From: Halorientalis pallida
Lineage (GTDB): Archaea; Halobacteriota; Halobacteria; Halobacteriales; Haloarculaceae
NCBI RefSeq assembly: GCF_004118325.1
Contig: NZ_RDFA01000001.1
Span: forward strand, 530,292 to 594,291
Length of the DNA stretch: 64,000 nucleotides
Reading direction: 5' to 3'
This document shows positions 1 through 7,350 of this stretch, in pieces. The notes under the pieces are model-generated. The model saw only the letters and a program-made list of their open reading frames with translations. It ran no database searches and was not told where the DNA came from. The translations under genes and the position numbers were made by a program. The stretch's first letter is position 1; each line of letters starts with the position of its first letter.

Positions 1-1069
1 CGCCGTTCGAGCCGTAGACCGACCCGGAGTAGGAGAACCGACAGTCGAGTTCGGTCGAGGCCGCGTTGAGCAGGAGCGTCGAATCGTCGACGGTGAACTC
101 CATCTCGACGATCCGGTCGGCCGTGAGCGTGCGCTTGCTCTCCAGGGCGTCGATGGCGTTGGCGGTGGCCCGCCCGAGCGCCTCCAGGACGATCTGCTCG
201 CGCTCGTCGAAGGCGTCGGGGTTGCCCGCACAGACGGTGAGGACGCCGTACTCGCTCTCGCGGTTGCCGATCGGGACCGAGATGACCGCCTCGATGCCCG
301 CGTCCCCGTAGCGCCGCCCGACGGCCGAACCGCCGTCGACCGTCGAGACGATCTGTCCGCTCCCGGTCGCGAACGCCCGCGCGCTCGGCGTCGGTGCGTC
401 GGCCTCCAGCGCGACCGTCTCGTCGTCGAGATCCACGTCGGCCGGTCCCGCGGCTGCCCGGACGCGGAGTCGTTCCTCGGAGATGCCGGCGCTCCCGATC
501 CAGGCGAACAGATAGGGATCGGTGTCGGCCAGGCGCTCACAGACGCCGTGTTCGATCTCGTCCCTGGAGACCGATTCGACGAGCAACTGGGTGATGTCCT
601 GGACGAGGCCGTTGATTCGGTCGACGAGGTGTTCGAGGTTCTGACGCTCCTGCTGGGCCTGGCGGGCGTTGTCCTGGGCCTCCAGTTCGGCGAGCCGTCG
701 GTCCGTGATGTCGATGTGTGCGACGGTCGCGAAGTTGCCGTCACCGATGGTGAACGGCGTGGCACGCATCAGGAACCAACTCTGTCCCTCGGGCGTGTGA
801 CAGGGATATTCGAGCGTGAACTCCTCGCACTCGCCGTCGAGAACCTGCCTGATCCCCCGGACCGCCTCGATGGCGTAGTCGTCCTCGGTCGGATCGACCG
901 AATCGAAGTAGTTGAACCCCTCCGCGTCCGCTTCGGCACCGGCGGTCCCGTCACCCGAAGCCCCCCAGGAACTGTTGGTGAACAGAATGTGTCCCTCCTC
1001 GTCCAGCACAGCGATCTGACTCGACAGCGTATCGAGGGCTGCTCTGGCTATCGATTCGGTGACTTCCAT
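1..1069 (-). CDS. PAS/GAF-domain transcriptional regulator, bacterio-opsin-activator type (C-terminus off the left edge)
   Basis: The reading frame opens at an ATG at 1069 on the minus strand and stays open to the window edge, giving about 356 residues. Residues 1-125 form a PAS domain (sensor start IAVLDEEGHILFTN, end of domain THIDITDRR-like). A short coiled linker with many Gln, Glu and Arg residues follows (about 130-160). A GAF-like domain then covers roughly 175-310, with a segment resembling VISVPIGNRESEYGVLTVC. The last residues begin the region that in haloarchaeal Bat-like proteins precedes the C-terminal HTH_10 domain. The DNA-binding end is not in the window, so a histidine-kinase end cannot be excluded. 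It probably senses light, redox or a small ligand in the cytoplasm. No membrane segment is visible. No operon partner is seen; the next gene, on the same strand, begins about 100 bases upstream of this one. Confidence 0.75.
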   Translation of the reverse strand, partial: MEVTESIARAALDTLSSQIAVLDEEGHILFTNSSWGASGDGTAGAEADAEGFNYFDSVDPTEDDYAIEAVRGIRQVLDGECEEFTLEYPCHTPEGQSWFLMRATPFTIGDGNFATVAHIDITDRRLAELEAQDNARQAQQERQNLEHLVDRINGLVQDITQLLVESVSRDEIEHGVCERLADTDPYLFAWIGSAGISEERLRVRAAAGPADVDLDDETVALEADAPTPSARAFATGSGQIVSTVDGGSAVGRRYGDAGIEAVISVPIGNRESEYGVLTVCAGNPDAFDEREQIVLEALGRATANAIDALESKRTLTADRIVEMEFTVDDSTLLLNAASTELDCRFSYSGSVYGSNG

Positions 1070-1167
1070 TCAGTCCCTTTCGGTGCCGCAGACGCATAAA
1101 AATCCCCCTCGGCCGGTCGCCGTCGACCCCCGAAAACCGTCACACGGGGGCTCACCGAACGGCGGCG

Positions 1168-1872
1168 TCACTCGGGCGCGACCCGTGAGAGCACCGGAAT
1201 CTCGGCCCGGCGCTCCGCCGTGAGCAGCGTCCAGTCGACGCCCGCCGGCTTCTCGCTACCCTCGGTCCGGTGGGTCCGCTCGGGCGTCACGACCAGATCG
1301 ACCGGTACGTCGTGGTGCCCCGTCGGCACGTCCGTCTCGACCACCTGTCGCTCGTGGACGGTCGTCGCGACCGGCGTCGCACCGTCGACCAGCCCCAGTT
1401 CCCGCAGCACCGCGAACTCCAGATCGCTGTACCCCTCGCCTTTTCCCACCCGAGCGCCGTCGGCAGTGACGGCGACGCTCCCCGAGACGATCAGATCGAC
1501 GGGCGCCATCGCGTCGGGACCCACCTGTACGCCGACTTCGGCGGAGCCACCGACCGTCGTCGCGTGGTCGATGTCCTCGACTTCCGCGGGATCGAGCCGC
1601 AGGAAACACTCTTCGTCGCGGAGTCGCGGCACGGCCATGTAGACCGTCTTCCCCTGTCGCAGGGCCGCACGCCGGACCGGAAGCTGTGGCGCGTCTGGAT
1701 TCGCCTTGATCACCTCGGCGTCGCGCCACACCCTGGTGTCGGTCAGCCGCTCGGCGGCGTCGTCCGCACCCGCGAAGTTGGGGATGCGCCCGTGTGGCGG
1801 GAACGGAAACCGTGCTTCGCCACTCTCCTCGAGGTCGTCCCAGACGCGCTCGCGGAGGGTTTCTTTGCCCAT
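1168..1872 (-). CDS. 5-formyltetrahydrofolate cyclo-ligase family protein
   Basis: The 234-residue protein has the MTHFS/YgfA fold: an N-terminal MGKETLRERVW helix; the VIKANPDAPQLPVRRAAL region, where substrate and ATP-binding basic residues lie; and a glycine-rich GARVGKGEGYSDLEFAVL motif typical of the family. The known reaction is ATP-dependent conversion of 5-formyl-THF to 5,10-methenyl-THF, a C1-pool salvage step in the cytoplasm. The frame extends 9 codons upstream to 1899, but ATG 1872 (MGKETL) matches the usual family N-terminus and is preferred. The window also encodes the tetrahydromethanopterin enzyme Mch (58563-59495), so the true folate-type substrate in this organism is an inference. 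Archaeal members of this family can be more divergent cyclo-ligase-like proteins. Confidence 0.8.
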   Translation of the reverse strand: MGKETLRERVWDDLEESGEARFPFPPHGRIPNFAGADDAAERLTDTRVWRDAEVIKANPDAPQLPVRRAALRQGKTVYMAVPRLRDEECFLRLDPAEVEDIDHATTVGGSAEVGVQVGPDAMAPVDLIVSGSVAVTADGARVGKGEGYSDLEFAVLRELGLVDGATPVATTVHERQVVETDVPTGHHDVPVDLVVTPERTHRTEGSEKPAGVDWTLLTAERRAEIPVLSRVAPE

Positions 1873-1982
1873 ACCCGAACCCAGCGGTGCCACCGTCATC
1901 AGCCTTCAGGACGACGCCGGTGTCTTAAACAGCCACAAAATGTTCGCACAACGGCTACCCCCCAGTCTCTCCACTCGGGTGT

Positions 1983-2159
1983 ATGAGCAGCGTTGACAAG
2001 ACTGGTGGGGGCGAGGGAGCGAGCGATTCCAGGACCGAGACACACGGACCACCGGCGGTGCGGACGGTCGAGGGCTCGTCGGACCGGACGGTGTTCACCG
2101 AAGCGGGCAACACCGACGCCTGGATCGCGACCGACTACGTCAGCGACGTACAGCGGTAG
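1983..2159 (+). CDS. short conserved haloarchaeal protein (58 aa)
   Basis: An ATG at 1983 opens a 58-codon frame ending in TAG at 2157-2159. The N-terminal half is hydrophilic and low in complexity (Gly, Ser, Thr, Glu). The C-terminal half has a compact pattern, TVFTEAGNTDAWIATDYVSD, that I recognise from very short haloarchaeal proteins (DUF7331-like), where an acidic head precedes a W-I-x-T/S motif. The function is unknown. A TATA-like TTAAAC lies near 1925, and the frame sits alone between a minus-strand gene and the tRNA-Met repeat region. The family name is a recollection, not a search result. Confidence 0.5.
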   Translation: MSSVDKTGGGEGASDSRTETHGPPAVRTVEGSSDRTVFTEAGNTDAWIATDYVSDVQR

Positions 2160-2221
2160 CCGCCCGCTCTGGGAGTGTCGTCCGACCGCCGACCAGCCAC
2201 GGCACTCGTCTCCCCCAGGTT

Positions 2222-2597
2222 CCCCGCCCACCGCCGGGTCGGTCTGAGCAGTCGCTCACACGAGGTTCGCGACGGAAGGAAATGCCCGGGGAGGGCTCCG
2301 AACCACGGGAAGACCGCGGGCCTTCCCTGCCCTGCGCTCACTGCGTTCGCGCAGGACCTACCGGGTTCTCCGCCCACCACCGAGGTGTTCTGAGCAGTCG
2401 CTCACACGAGGTTCGCGACGGAAGGAAATGCCCGGGGAGGGCTCCGAACCACGGGAAGACCGCGGGCCTTCCCTGCCCTGCGCTCACTGCGTTCGCGCAG
2501 GACCTACCGGGTTCTCCGCCCACCACCGAGGTGTTCTGAGCAGTCGCTCACACGAGGTTCGCGACGGAAGGAAATGCCCGGGGAGGGCTCCGAACCC
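2222..2597. repeat. 146-bp tandem repeats containing the 3' end of tRNA-Met
   Basis: Identical blocks recur with a period of exactly 146 bases. The base t of AATGCCCGGGGAGGGCTCCG occurs at 2283, 2429 and 2575. The first two copies are followed by about 100 more shared bases including a hairpin (CCTGCGC/GCGCAGG, 2331-2355 in copy 1). The third copy is the real tRNA-Met gene, where the shared block breaks off inside the T-arm. Homology upstream of copy 1 fades between about 2210 and 2235. Each copy therefore carries the antisense of the last ~23 bases of the tRNA (acceptor 3' strand and T-arm). No gene lies in 2160-2574. Either unequal tandem duplication or repeated att-site scars could give this layout. 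Confidence 0.85.
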
Positions 2598-2714
2598 TCG
2601 ATCTCCGCATGTCCCAGGTTCGAGGCTGACGGGCCTCAGGGACCGGGAGCGACGCCGCGCACGAGTCTCGAAACCCTATGAGTGCGGCGCTATGTCCAGC
2701 TAAGCCACCCGGGC
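2575..2714 (-). tRNA. elongator tRNA-Met (CAU) with a 66-nt intron
   Basis: On the minus strand exon 1 spans 2714-2677 and exon 2 spans 2610-2575. The acceptor stem is GCCCGGG with CCCGGGC plus discriminator A. The anticodon stem is CCGCA/TGCGG around the loop CTCATA-A, giving anticodon CAU. The T-arm is GAGGG-TTCGGAG-CCCTC. The intron (2611-2676) enters between positions 37 and 38, the usual archaeal site cut by the bulge-helix-bulge splicing endonuclease. The terminal CCA is not encoded. The acceptor and arms fit the elongator rather than the initiator tRNA, and haloarchaeal elongator tRNA-Met is known to carry an intron here. A promoter-like TTAAA lies near 2748, about 35 bases upstream. 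Confidence 0.93.
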
Positions 2715-2771
2715 TCAGTGTGCACCCGGTCCTAAACGAGTGGTCGTCTTTAACCTTCCCATCTCCGGCGG

Positions 2772-4733
2772 CTATCCCCGCCGCTGCAAGCGAATCCCAC
2801 ACACGACGATCGCCAGCGCGACGAGCCCGACGACCACCCCGAAGCCCACACCTTCGGCCTCGGTGACGCGCGGACCGACGACGGTTCCAGTGGGCGTCGC
2901 CACCGTCCGGTTCTCCGTGCCGATAGCCGCCGCTCCGTCCGGCGCCACCGTCGTCGCCACCTCGACTCGCGTCCGGTCGGTCGTGGTCGCCGGTGGCGTA
3001 GTCGTCGTCGGCCGCTCCGGCGGCGACTGCACGGGCCCTGAGATTCCCCCCTCCACATCGTTCAGGTCGGGAATACCACCGTCCCCACCGGCGGCGTCGC
3101 CACCACCGTCGTTCTCGGCCTCTTCGTCGTCGTCCTCACCACCGTCGTTCTCGGCCTCTTCGTCGTCGTCCTCACCACCGTCGTTCTCGGCCTCTTCGTC
3201 GTCGTCCTCGTTCACGGCGTCGTCACCGCCAGCGTCGTTTCCACCGTCGGCGTCAGCGCCCGAACCGCCGGCCGGGTCGGGCGCTACGTCGACACCACTA
3301 CCGCCGTCGGAGCCACCACCGCCGGCCGATTCGTTCGCGCCGTCACCGCCGTCCGACCCGTCCGAGCCGGTAGACTGTCGTGACTCTGACGTTCCCGCTG
3401 ACTCGGGGGTGTCGGTCGCGGCCGGATCGGGCGTCGCCGGCGCGCCCGGCGTGTCCGGATCGGTGACCGTACCCTGTTCGGTCGGTGTGTTCGGCGTCCC
3501 CGCCGTACCCTGTTCGGTCGGGGTCGCTCCCGGTGCTGGCGTGCCGCCACTCGGCGTCGCCGCTGCCGGTGTGCCGTCGTCCGGCTCCGCCGTCGGCTCG
3601 GGCTCGGCTTGCGTGTCCGTTCCCGTGTCGGCCGGCGTCGATTCGACGGGTGTCTCCGCGTCCGTTCCGTCGACCGGCGTCCCCGTCTCTTCCGGCGTGG
3701 ACTGTGGCGTGGGCTGGTCGGTGTTCGGAGTCGCCCCGTCGGGCGAGTCGTCTGCGCCCCGGTCGGGCGTCGATTGCGGAGTCTCGTCGGCTGGCTGGCT
3801 CGTCGTCGAGTCGTCGTCGGTCCCGTCCTCGTCGTCAGTTTCGTCCTCGTCGTCAGTTTCGTCCTCGTCGTCGAGGGCGTCCTCGATGCGGTCGAGCAGA
3901 TCCTCGTCGTCGATGTCGTCTTCCTCGCCATCGTCGACGGGCTGGCCCTCGCCCCCGTCATCCGTGGGCTGGCCACCGCTTCCGGTCTCGCCCTCCTCGG
4001 TCTCCTCGCCGTCGTCTTCAGTCTCCGCTTCGTCCGCCTCGCCGTCGTCTTCAGTCTCCGCTTCGTCCGCCTCGCCGTCGTCTTCAGTCTCCGCTTCGTC
4101 CGCCTCGCCGTCGTCGGTCACGTCTTCGTCGCCGGCTGTCCCCTCGGGTCCGTCGGTCGGTTCCGGCACCGTAGCGTCGTCGGGGGTCCCCGTCTCCGGG
4201 TCGTCGTCGGGTTCCGGTGTGTCCGCGTCAGGGGTGTCTGTCTCCGCGGTCCCCGCGGGTTCGCCGTCGGAACCGGACGGGGTTGCCTGCTCCGGGTCGA
4301 TGTCGGGTTCCGGAGTTCCCGGTTCGTCCGGCGTCGACTCGGCGGGCGTCGGCTCCTGATCGGGGTCGATGTCGGGTTCCGGAGTTCCCGGTTCGTCCGG
4401 CGTCGACTCGGCGGGCGTCGGCTCCTGATCGGGGTCGATGTCGGGTTCGGGCGTTCCGGCGTCCGTCGCGGGTGCGTCCTGTGTGGCTGGGTCGGGGTCC
4501 GTCGCAGTGTCGTCGGCGGGGTCCTCGGCCGTCGCAGGGTCGTCGGCGGGCTCTTCGGGGGTCGGGTCGGCGTCGGAGTCCGGCGCGGGGGTGGCTCCGG
4601 TGTCGTTCTCCTGGACCGCGAAAGATGGGGGGGCGTCAGCCGCGGCGGTGACGGCGAGGGCCGCGGAGACGCCCAGCGTGCACAGTGCGAGGACCGACAG
4701 GCCGGTGACCAGCGGCGAGGCGAGACGTGACAC
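2772..4733 (-). CDS. secreted acidic low-complexity stalk protein with a C-terminal membrane anchor
   Basis: The predicted protein has about 653 residues from a GTG at 4733. It starts with a Sec-type signal (SRLASPLVTGLSVLALC, Ala-rich cleavage region). More than 500 residues follow made almost only of Asp, Glu, Thr, Pro, Ala, Gly and Ser. Internal repeats include two 23-residue units (PDIDPDQEPTPAESTPDEPG), three 11-residue DDGEADEAETE units, and three 11-residue DDDEEAENDGG units. The last ~25 residues form one hydrophobic helix (GFGVVVGLVALAIVVCGIRL) ending in basic residues, like the tripartite anchor of haloarchaeal surface proteins, although a canonical PGF motif is not seen. It is probably a flexible, possibly O-glycosylated cell-surface stalk. 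The longer open frame up to 5840 lies antisense to the next gene and is not used here. Confidence 0.7.
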   Translation of the reverse strand: MSRLASPLVTGLSVLALCTLGVSAALAVTAAADAPPSFAVQENDTGATPAPDSDADPTPEEPADDPATAEDPADDTATDPDPATQDAPATDAGTPEPDIDPDQEPTPAESTPDEPGTPEPDIDPDQEPTPAESTPDEPGTPEPDIDPEQATPSGSDGEPAGTAETDTPDADTPEPDDDPETGTPDDATVPEPTDGPEGTAGDEDVTDDGEADEAETEDDGEADEAETEDDGEADEAETEDDGEETEEGETGSGGQPTDDGGEGQPVDDGEEDDIDDEDLLDRIEDALDDEDETDDEDETDDEDGTDDDSTTSQPADETPQSTPDRGADDSPDGATPNTDQPTPQSTPEETGTPVDGTDAETPVESTPADTGTDTQAEPEPTAEPDDGTPAAATPSGGTPAPGATPTEQGTAGTPNTPTEQGTVTDPDTPGAPATPDPAATDTPESAGTSESRQSTGSDGSDGGDGANESAGGGGSDGGSGVDVAPDPAGGSGADADGGNDAGGDDAVNEDDDEEAENDGGEDDDEEAENDGGEDDDEEAENDGGGDAAGGDGGIPDLNDVEGGISGPVQSPPERPTTTTPPATTTDRTRVEVATTVAPDGAAAIGTENRTVATPTGTVVGPRVTEAEGVGFGVVVGLVALAIVVCGIRLQRRG

Positions 4734-4895
4734 GACCGATGGCTCGGCGAGGACGAGAATTGTTACGCGGGGGATATTCCAGCGGCAAGCCGGGCTTATC
4801 TCGCCGGGGTCGGGGTAAGCGGGTTGTACCGCACGCGGAGACCGGCGGGCCACACCACCCGCGGATTTAAGCCACCCGGCAAGTACACAACGACC

Positions 4896-5969
4896 ATGGA
4901 GATTCCTGACCTCGTCCGGGACGCGCTCGGGGGCGAGGACGTCGAGTTGGGCGTCAACCTCGGTGACGAAGACGTCGTCTGTCTCACGCCGACCCGGACG
5001 CTCCTGTACCGAGCCGAAGGGCTGTTGAGCGACGAGAAAGTCCAGGAGTTCCCCCACGACGTGGAGTGGTTGGACGTGAAGGAAGGGCGCCGCAAGACGA
5101 AGTTCGTCCTCGAGTACGTCGAGGGCACACGAAAGTTCGGCGTCCCGGGCAACCGCGACGGGGCGGTGCTCGAACTGCTGTTGACCGGTATCCTCCGGGC
5201 CGACGGCGTGACCGACCCCGACGAGTCGGTCGCCGGTGCCTTCCGGTTCAGCGAACTCGTGTTGATCGTCACCGACGAACGGGTCGTCCGCCACATCGGC
5301 TCGGCCGTCTGGACCGAGGATTACGAGGAGTACCCCTTCTCCGACCTCACCGGCCTCTCCTTCGAGCAGGGCAACGTCGCCACGGAGGTCGTCCTCGAGA
5401 TCGACGGCCGACCCAAACGGATCAAGACACCCAACGAGCAGGCCCGCAAGGTCCAGCAAGTCGTCGAGAACGCCGTCTTCGACTTCTACGGCGTGGGCAG
5501 TCTGGACGAGTTGAACGCCACCATCGGCGTCGAAGAGGACGGAGAGGGAGGGCACGAGGACACCGAGGGCAGCAGCGACATCGACATCGGGGGCGGCATC
5601 GACCCACTGGTCTCCGACGACGAGGAACGGAGTCCGAGCATCGACGGCCCCACGGCCAGTGGGTCGTCCGGTTCGTCCGAGACGACCGCCCGTGCCGAGT
5701 CCCGATCCCGGAGCGACAGCGAGAACGACACCGCGTCGGGAGCGGCCGAACGACGGGAACGGGCCGCCGACGCCGGCGGTAGTAGGGCGAGCGCCACCGA
5801 GTCGGGAGCCCGGAGCCAGGGGTCCGCGGCGGCGAGTCAACGGGACCTCGACGCCGTGGAGTCACAGCTCGCGGAGTTGACGACGGCGGTCGAACGCCAC
5901 AACGAGTTGCTCGAGCAGCAACAGCGGACGATCAAGAAGTTGATCGAGGAACTGCGCGAAGGGCGCTAG
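4896..5969 (+). CDS. DUF7115-like haloarchaeal protein with a C-terminal coiled coil
   Basis: ATG 4896 follows a TATA-like ATTTAA by about 28 bases and gives 357 residues. Residues 1-210 form two related PH-like beta domains: LGDEDVVCLTPTRTLLYRAE, and later ELVLIVTDERVVRHIGSAVW, each followed by EEYPFSDLTGL-type strands. Residues 215-320 are a disordered linker rich in Ser, Gly, Glu and Arg. The last ~40 residues are a heptad coiled coil (QLAELTTAVERHNELLEQQQ), suggesting oligomerisation. I recognise the layout from haloarchaeal proteins labelled DUF7115; the biochemical role is unknown. The stop overlaps the 3' end of the convergent DUF5830-like gene. Confidence 0.7.
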   Translation: MEIPDLVRDALGGEDVELGVNLGDEDVVCLTPTRTLLYRAEGLLSDEKVQEFPHDVEWLDVKEGRRKTKFVLEYVEGTRKFGVPGNRDGAVLELLLTGILRADGVTDPDESVAGAFRFSELVLIVTDERVVRHIGSAVWTEDYEEYPFSDLTGLSFEQGNVATEVVLEIDGRPKRIKTPNEQARKVQQVVENAVFDFYGVGSLDELNATIGVEEDGEGGHEDTEGSSDIDIGGGIDPLVSDDEERSPSIDGPTASGSSGSSETTARAESRSRSDSENDTASGAAERRERAADAGGSRASATESGARSQGSAAASQRDLDAVESQLAELTTAVERHNELLEQQQRTIKKLIEELREGR

Positions 5970-6328
5970 CTCTCCCGCCCGGTAACTTTCCGGATGCACG
6001 AGGACCCGAACGGGCCGTGTTCGCCGGCGTCGAACGTGATGAAGTAACCCGTCGAGATTTCGGCCCCACACCGTCGGCAGGAGAACTCGCCCTCTTTCGT
6101 GATCACGTCCGTCTCGAAGCTCACGTAGTCGTGGCTCGTCGGGCGGACGATACCGTCCTCGCGCTCGACGACCCCGCGGGCGACGGCCGTGTCCAGGATC
6201 TCGCGCTGGACGTTCGGGTCGGTGGAGACCGTCTCGATCCGGTCGAGCGCCGCGGCGACCGAAAGGGAGTCGTGTTCGAGGCTGGCGAGCAACTCCAGGC
6301 CGAGTTCCACCGGGTTCACGTCCTGCAC
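5966..6328 (-). CDS. DUF5830-like protein with a C-terminal zinc-binding segment
   Basis: Starting at GTG 6328 (MQDVNPVELGLELL), the protein has about 120 residues. The first ~80 form a helical winged-helix-like region (SVAAALDRIETVSTDPNVQR, REILDTAVARGVVEREDG). The end has a CRRCG pair and a later Cys in FGSSCIRKVTG, fitting a small zinc site. A second GTG four codons further in is also possible. Related haloarchaeal proteins are known only as DUF5830. It may bind DNA or protein, but nothing in the sequence proves this. Its 3' end overlaps the preceding plus-strand gene by four bases. Confidence 0.6.
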   Translation of the reverse strand: MQDVNPVELGLELLASLEHDSLSVAAALDRIETVSTDPNVQREILDTAVARGVVEREDGIVRPTSHDYVSFETDVITKEGEFSCRRCGAEISTGYFITFDAGEHGPFGSSCIRKVTGRES

Positions 6329-6411
6329 GCCGGATACTGTGACGGCTATCGAATTAAGCGTTGTGAGCCCACCACAAGAGGTATACGGCGCGGGCGTCGC
6401 CTCTTGTGTAG

Positions 6412-7080
6412 ATGCGAGGCGTGACGCGCCAGCGGTTACTCGTCGGGTCGATACTCGCCGCCGTGGCGGCCGTCGCCGTCGCCGGTCGGTCGCCGACCGC
6501 GATCCTCCGGTGGGCCGAGAGCCTCGCCGGTCAGCCGGCCCTGTTCGCGGTCGCGCTGGCGGGCCTGTACCTGTTTCGCCCGCTCGCACTCCTTCCGGTC
6601 GCGGTGTGTTCCGTCCTCGTCGGCTACGTCTACGGCCTCGCTGGCATCCCCATCGCGATGGTGGGTGCGGCCGTGACCAACCTGCCGGTCTTCCTGCTGG
6701 CCCGCTACACGGACGTGGGCGGGCGGCTGGCGACTCGGTTCGAGAGTCACGCCGGGCGGTTCGTCGCGACTGCCGGCGCGTTCCGGAGCGTCGTCGTGGC
6801 ACGGCTTCTGCCACTGCCCTCGGACGCCGTCTCCTACGCGGCCGGGCTGACGCGGGTGCCGGTCCGGTACTACGTCCTGGGCTCGACCGTCGGGGAGATT
6901 CCCTGGATCGTCGCCGCCATCCTCGCGGGACGGTCGATGCACGACCTCACCGTGTCCGGGGCGAGCGTCGGCCCCGACGTAATCGTCGGACTGGTTGCGC
7001 TCGCGGCGCTGTTGCTCGCCGGGCCGGCCTATCGGTATCTCACCGAGGAGCGACACCCTGGCACCGCCGACGCTCAGTAG
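6412..7080 (+). CDS. TVP38/TMEM64 (VTT-domain) membrane protein
   Basis: This is a 222-residue membrane protein with five or six hydrophobic segments: residues ~8-25, 42-60, 65-90, 120-150 (partly amphipathic), 160-180 and 190-210. The signature region is FRPLALLPVAVCSVLVGYVYG followed by a Gly-rich FLLARY stretch. Later VVVARLLPLPSDAVSYAAG corresponds to the conserved Phe/Leu-R-x-x-P-x-P-x-D/N segment of the VTT (SNARE-associated/DedA-like) superfamily. Members are thought to move or scramble lipids or small ions; the substrate here is unknown. A TATA-like region lies near 6353. The gene overlaps the end of the convergent zinc-finger gene by 7 bases. Confidence 0.8.
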   Translation: MRGVTRQRLLVGSILAAVAAVAVAGRSPTAILRWAESLAGQPALFAVALAGLYLFRPLALLPVAVCSVLVGYVYGLAGIPIAMVGAAVTNLPVFLLARYTDVGGRLATRFESHAGRFVATAGAFRSVVVARLLPLPSDAVSYAAGLTRVPVRYYVLGSTVGEIPWIVAAILAGRSMHDLTVSGASVGPDVIVGLVALAALLLAGPAYRYLTEERHPGTADAQ

Positions 7081-7232
7081 AAGGTGTCCGCACAGTCGTA
7101 GACGACGCCGTGTTCCGGACAGACGTACTTGCAGTGGCGACTGTACATCGGCCGCTCACACATCGGACAGGGGCGGCCAGCCGAATCGGACTCCCGACCA
7201 TCGGTGCCAGGGCCACTGCGTTCCTCACTCAT
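7074..7232 (-). CDS. HVO_2523-type small zinc-finger protein (52 aa)
   Basis: The start chosen is ATG 7232, giving MSEERSG. Residues 22-52 contain two cysteine pairs (CPMC and C..HCKYVC) and the ending HGVVYDCADTFY, a recognisable haloarchaeal micro-protein with a zinc ribbon. Such proteins are abundant in haloarchaea, and deletion of some changes growth or biofilm traits. The specific partner is unknown. The upstream extension to 7298 has a different character and is considered untranslated. Confidence 0.75.
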   Translation of the reverse strand: MSEERSGPGTDGRESDSAGRPCPMCERPMYSRHCKYVCPEHGVVYDCADTFY

Positions 7233-7350
7233 ATATGCCGGATGAGGACAGCGCGGGCTTGACTCTTCGGGTCGATCCCGGTCCAATTCTAGAACCATCC
7301 CGAACGGAGTTCGGACAATCGGTTTACGTGGGTATCACCTCCGGATAGGT

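Noticed and set aside
2222..2597. 146-bp repeats considered as CRISPR or IS ends
   Set aside because: Period is too long for CRISPR, no transposase is present, and the conserved part matches the tRNA-Met 3' end.
3100..3215. Triplicate 33-bp repeats that resemble a small CRISPR array
   Set aside because: There are no unique spacers, the repeats are adjacent and in-frame, and they encode DDDEEAENDGG inside the stalk protein.
4734..5840. N-terminal extension of the acidic stalk frame
   Set aside because: It lies antisense to the DUF7115-like gene and would put the signal peptide in the middle of the protein; GTG 4733 is a better start.
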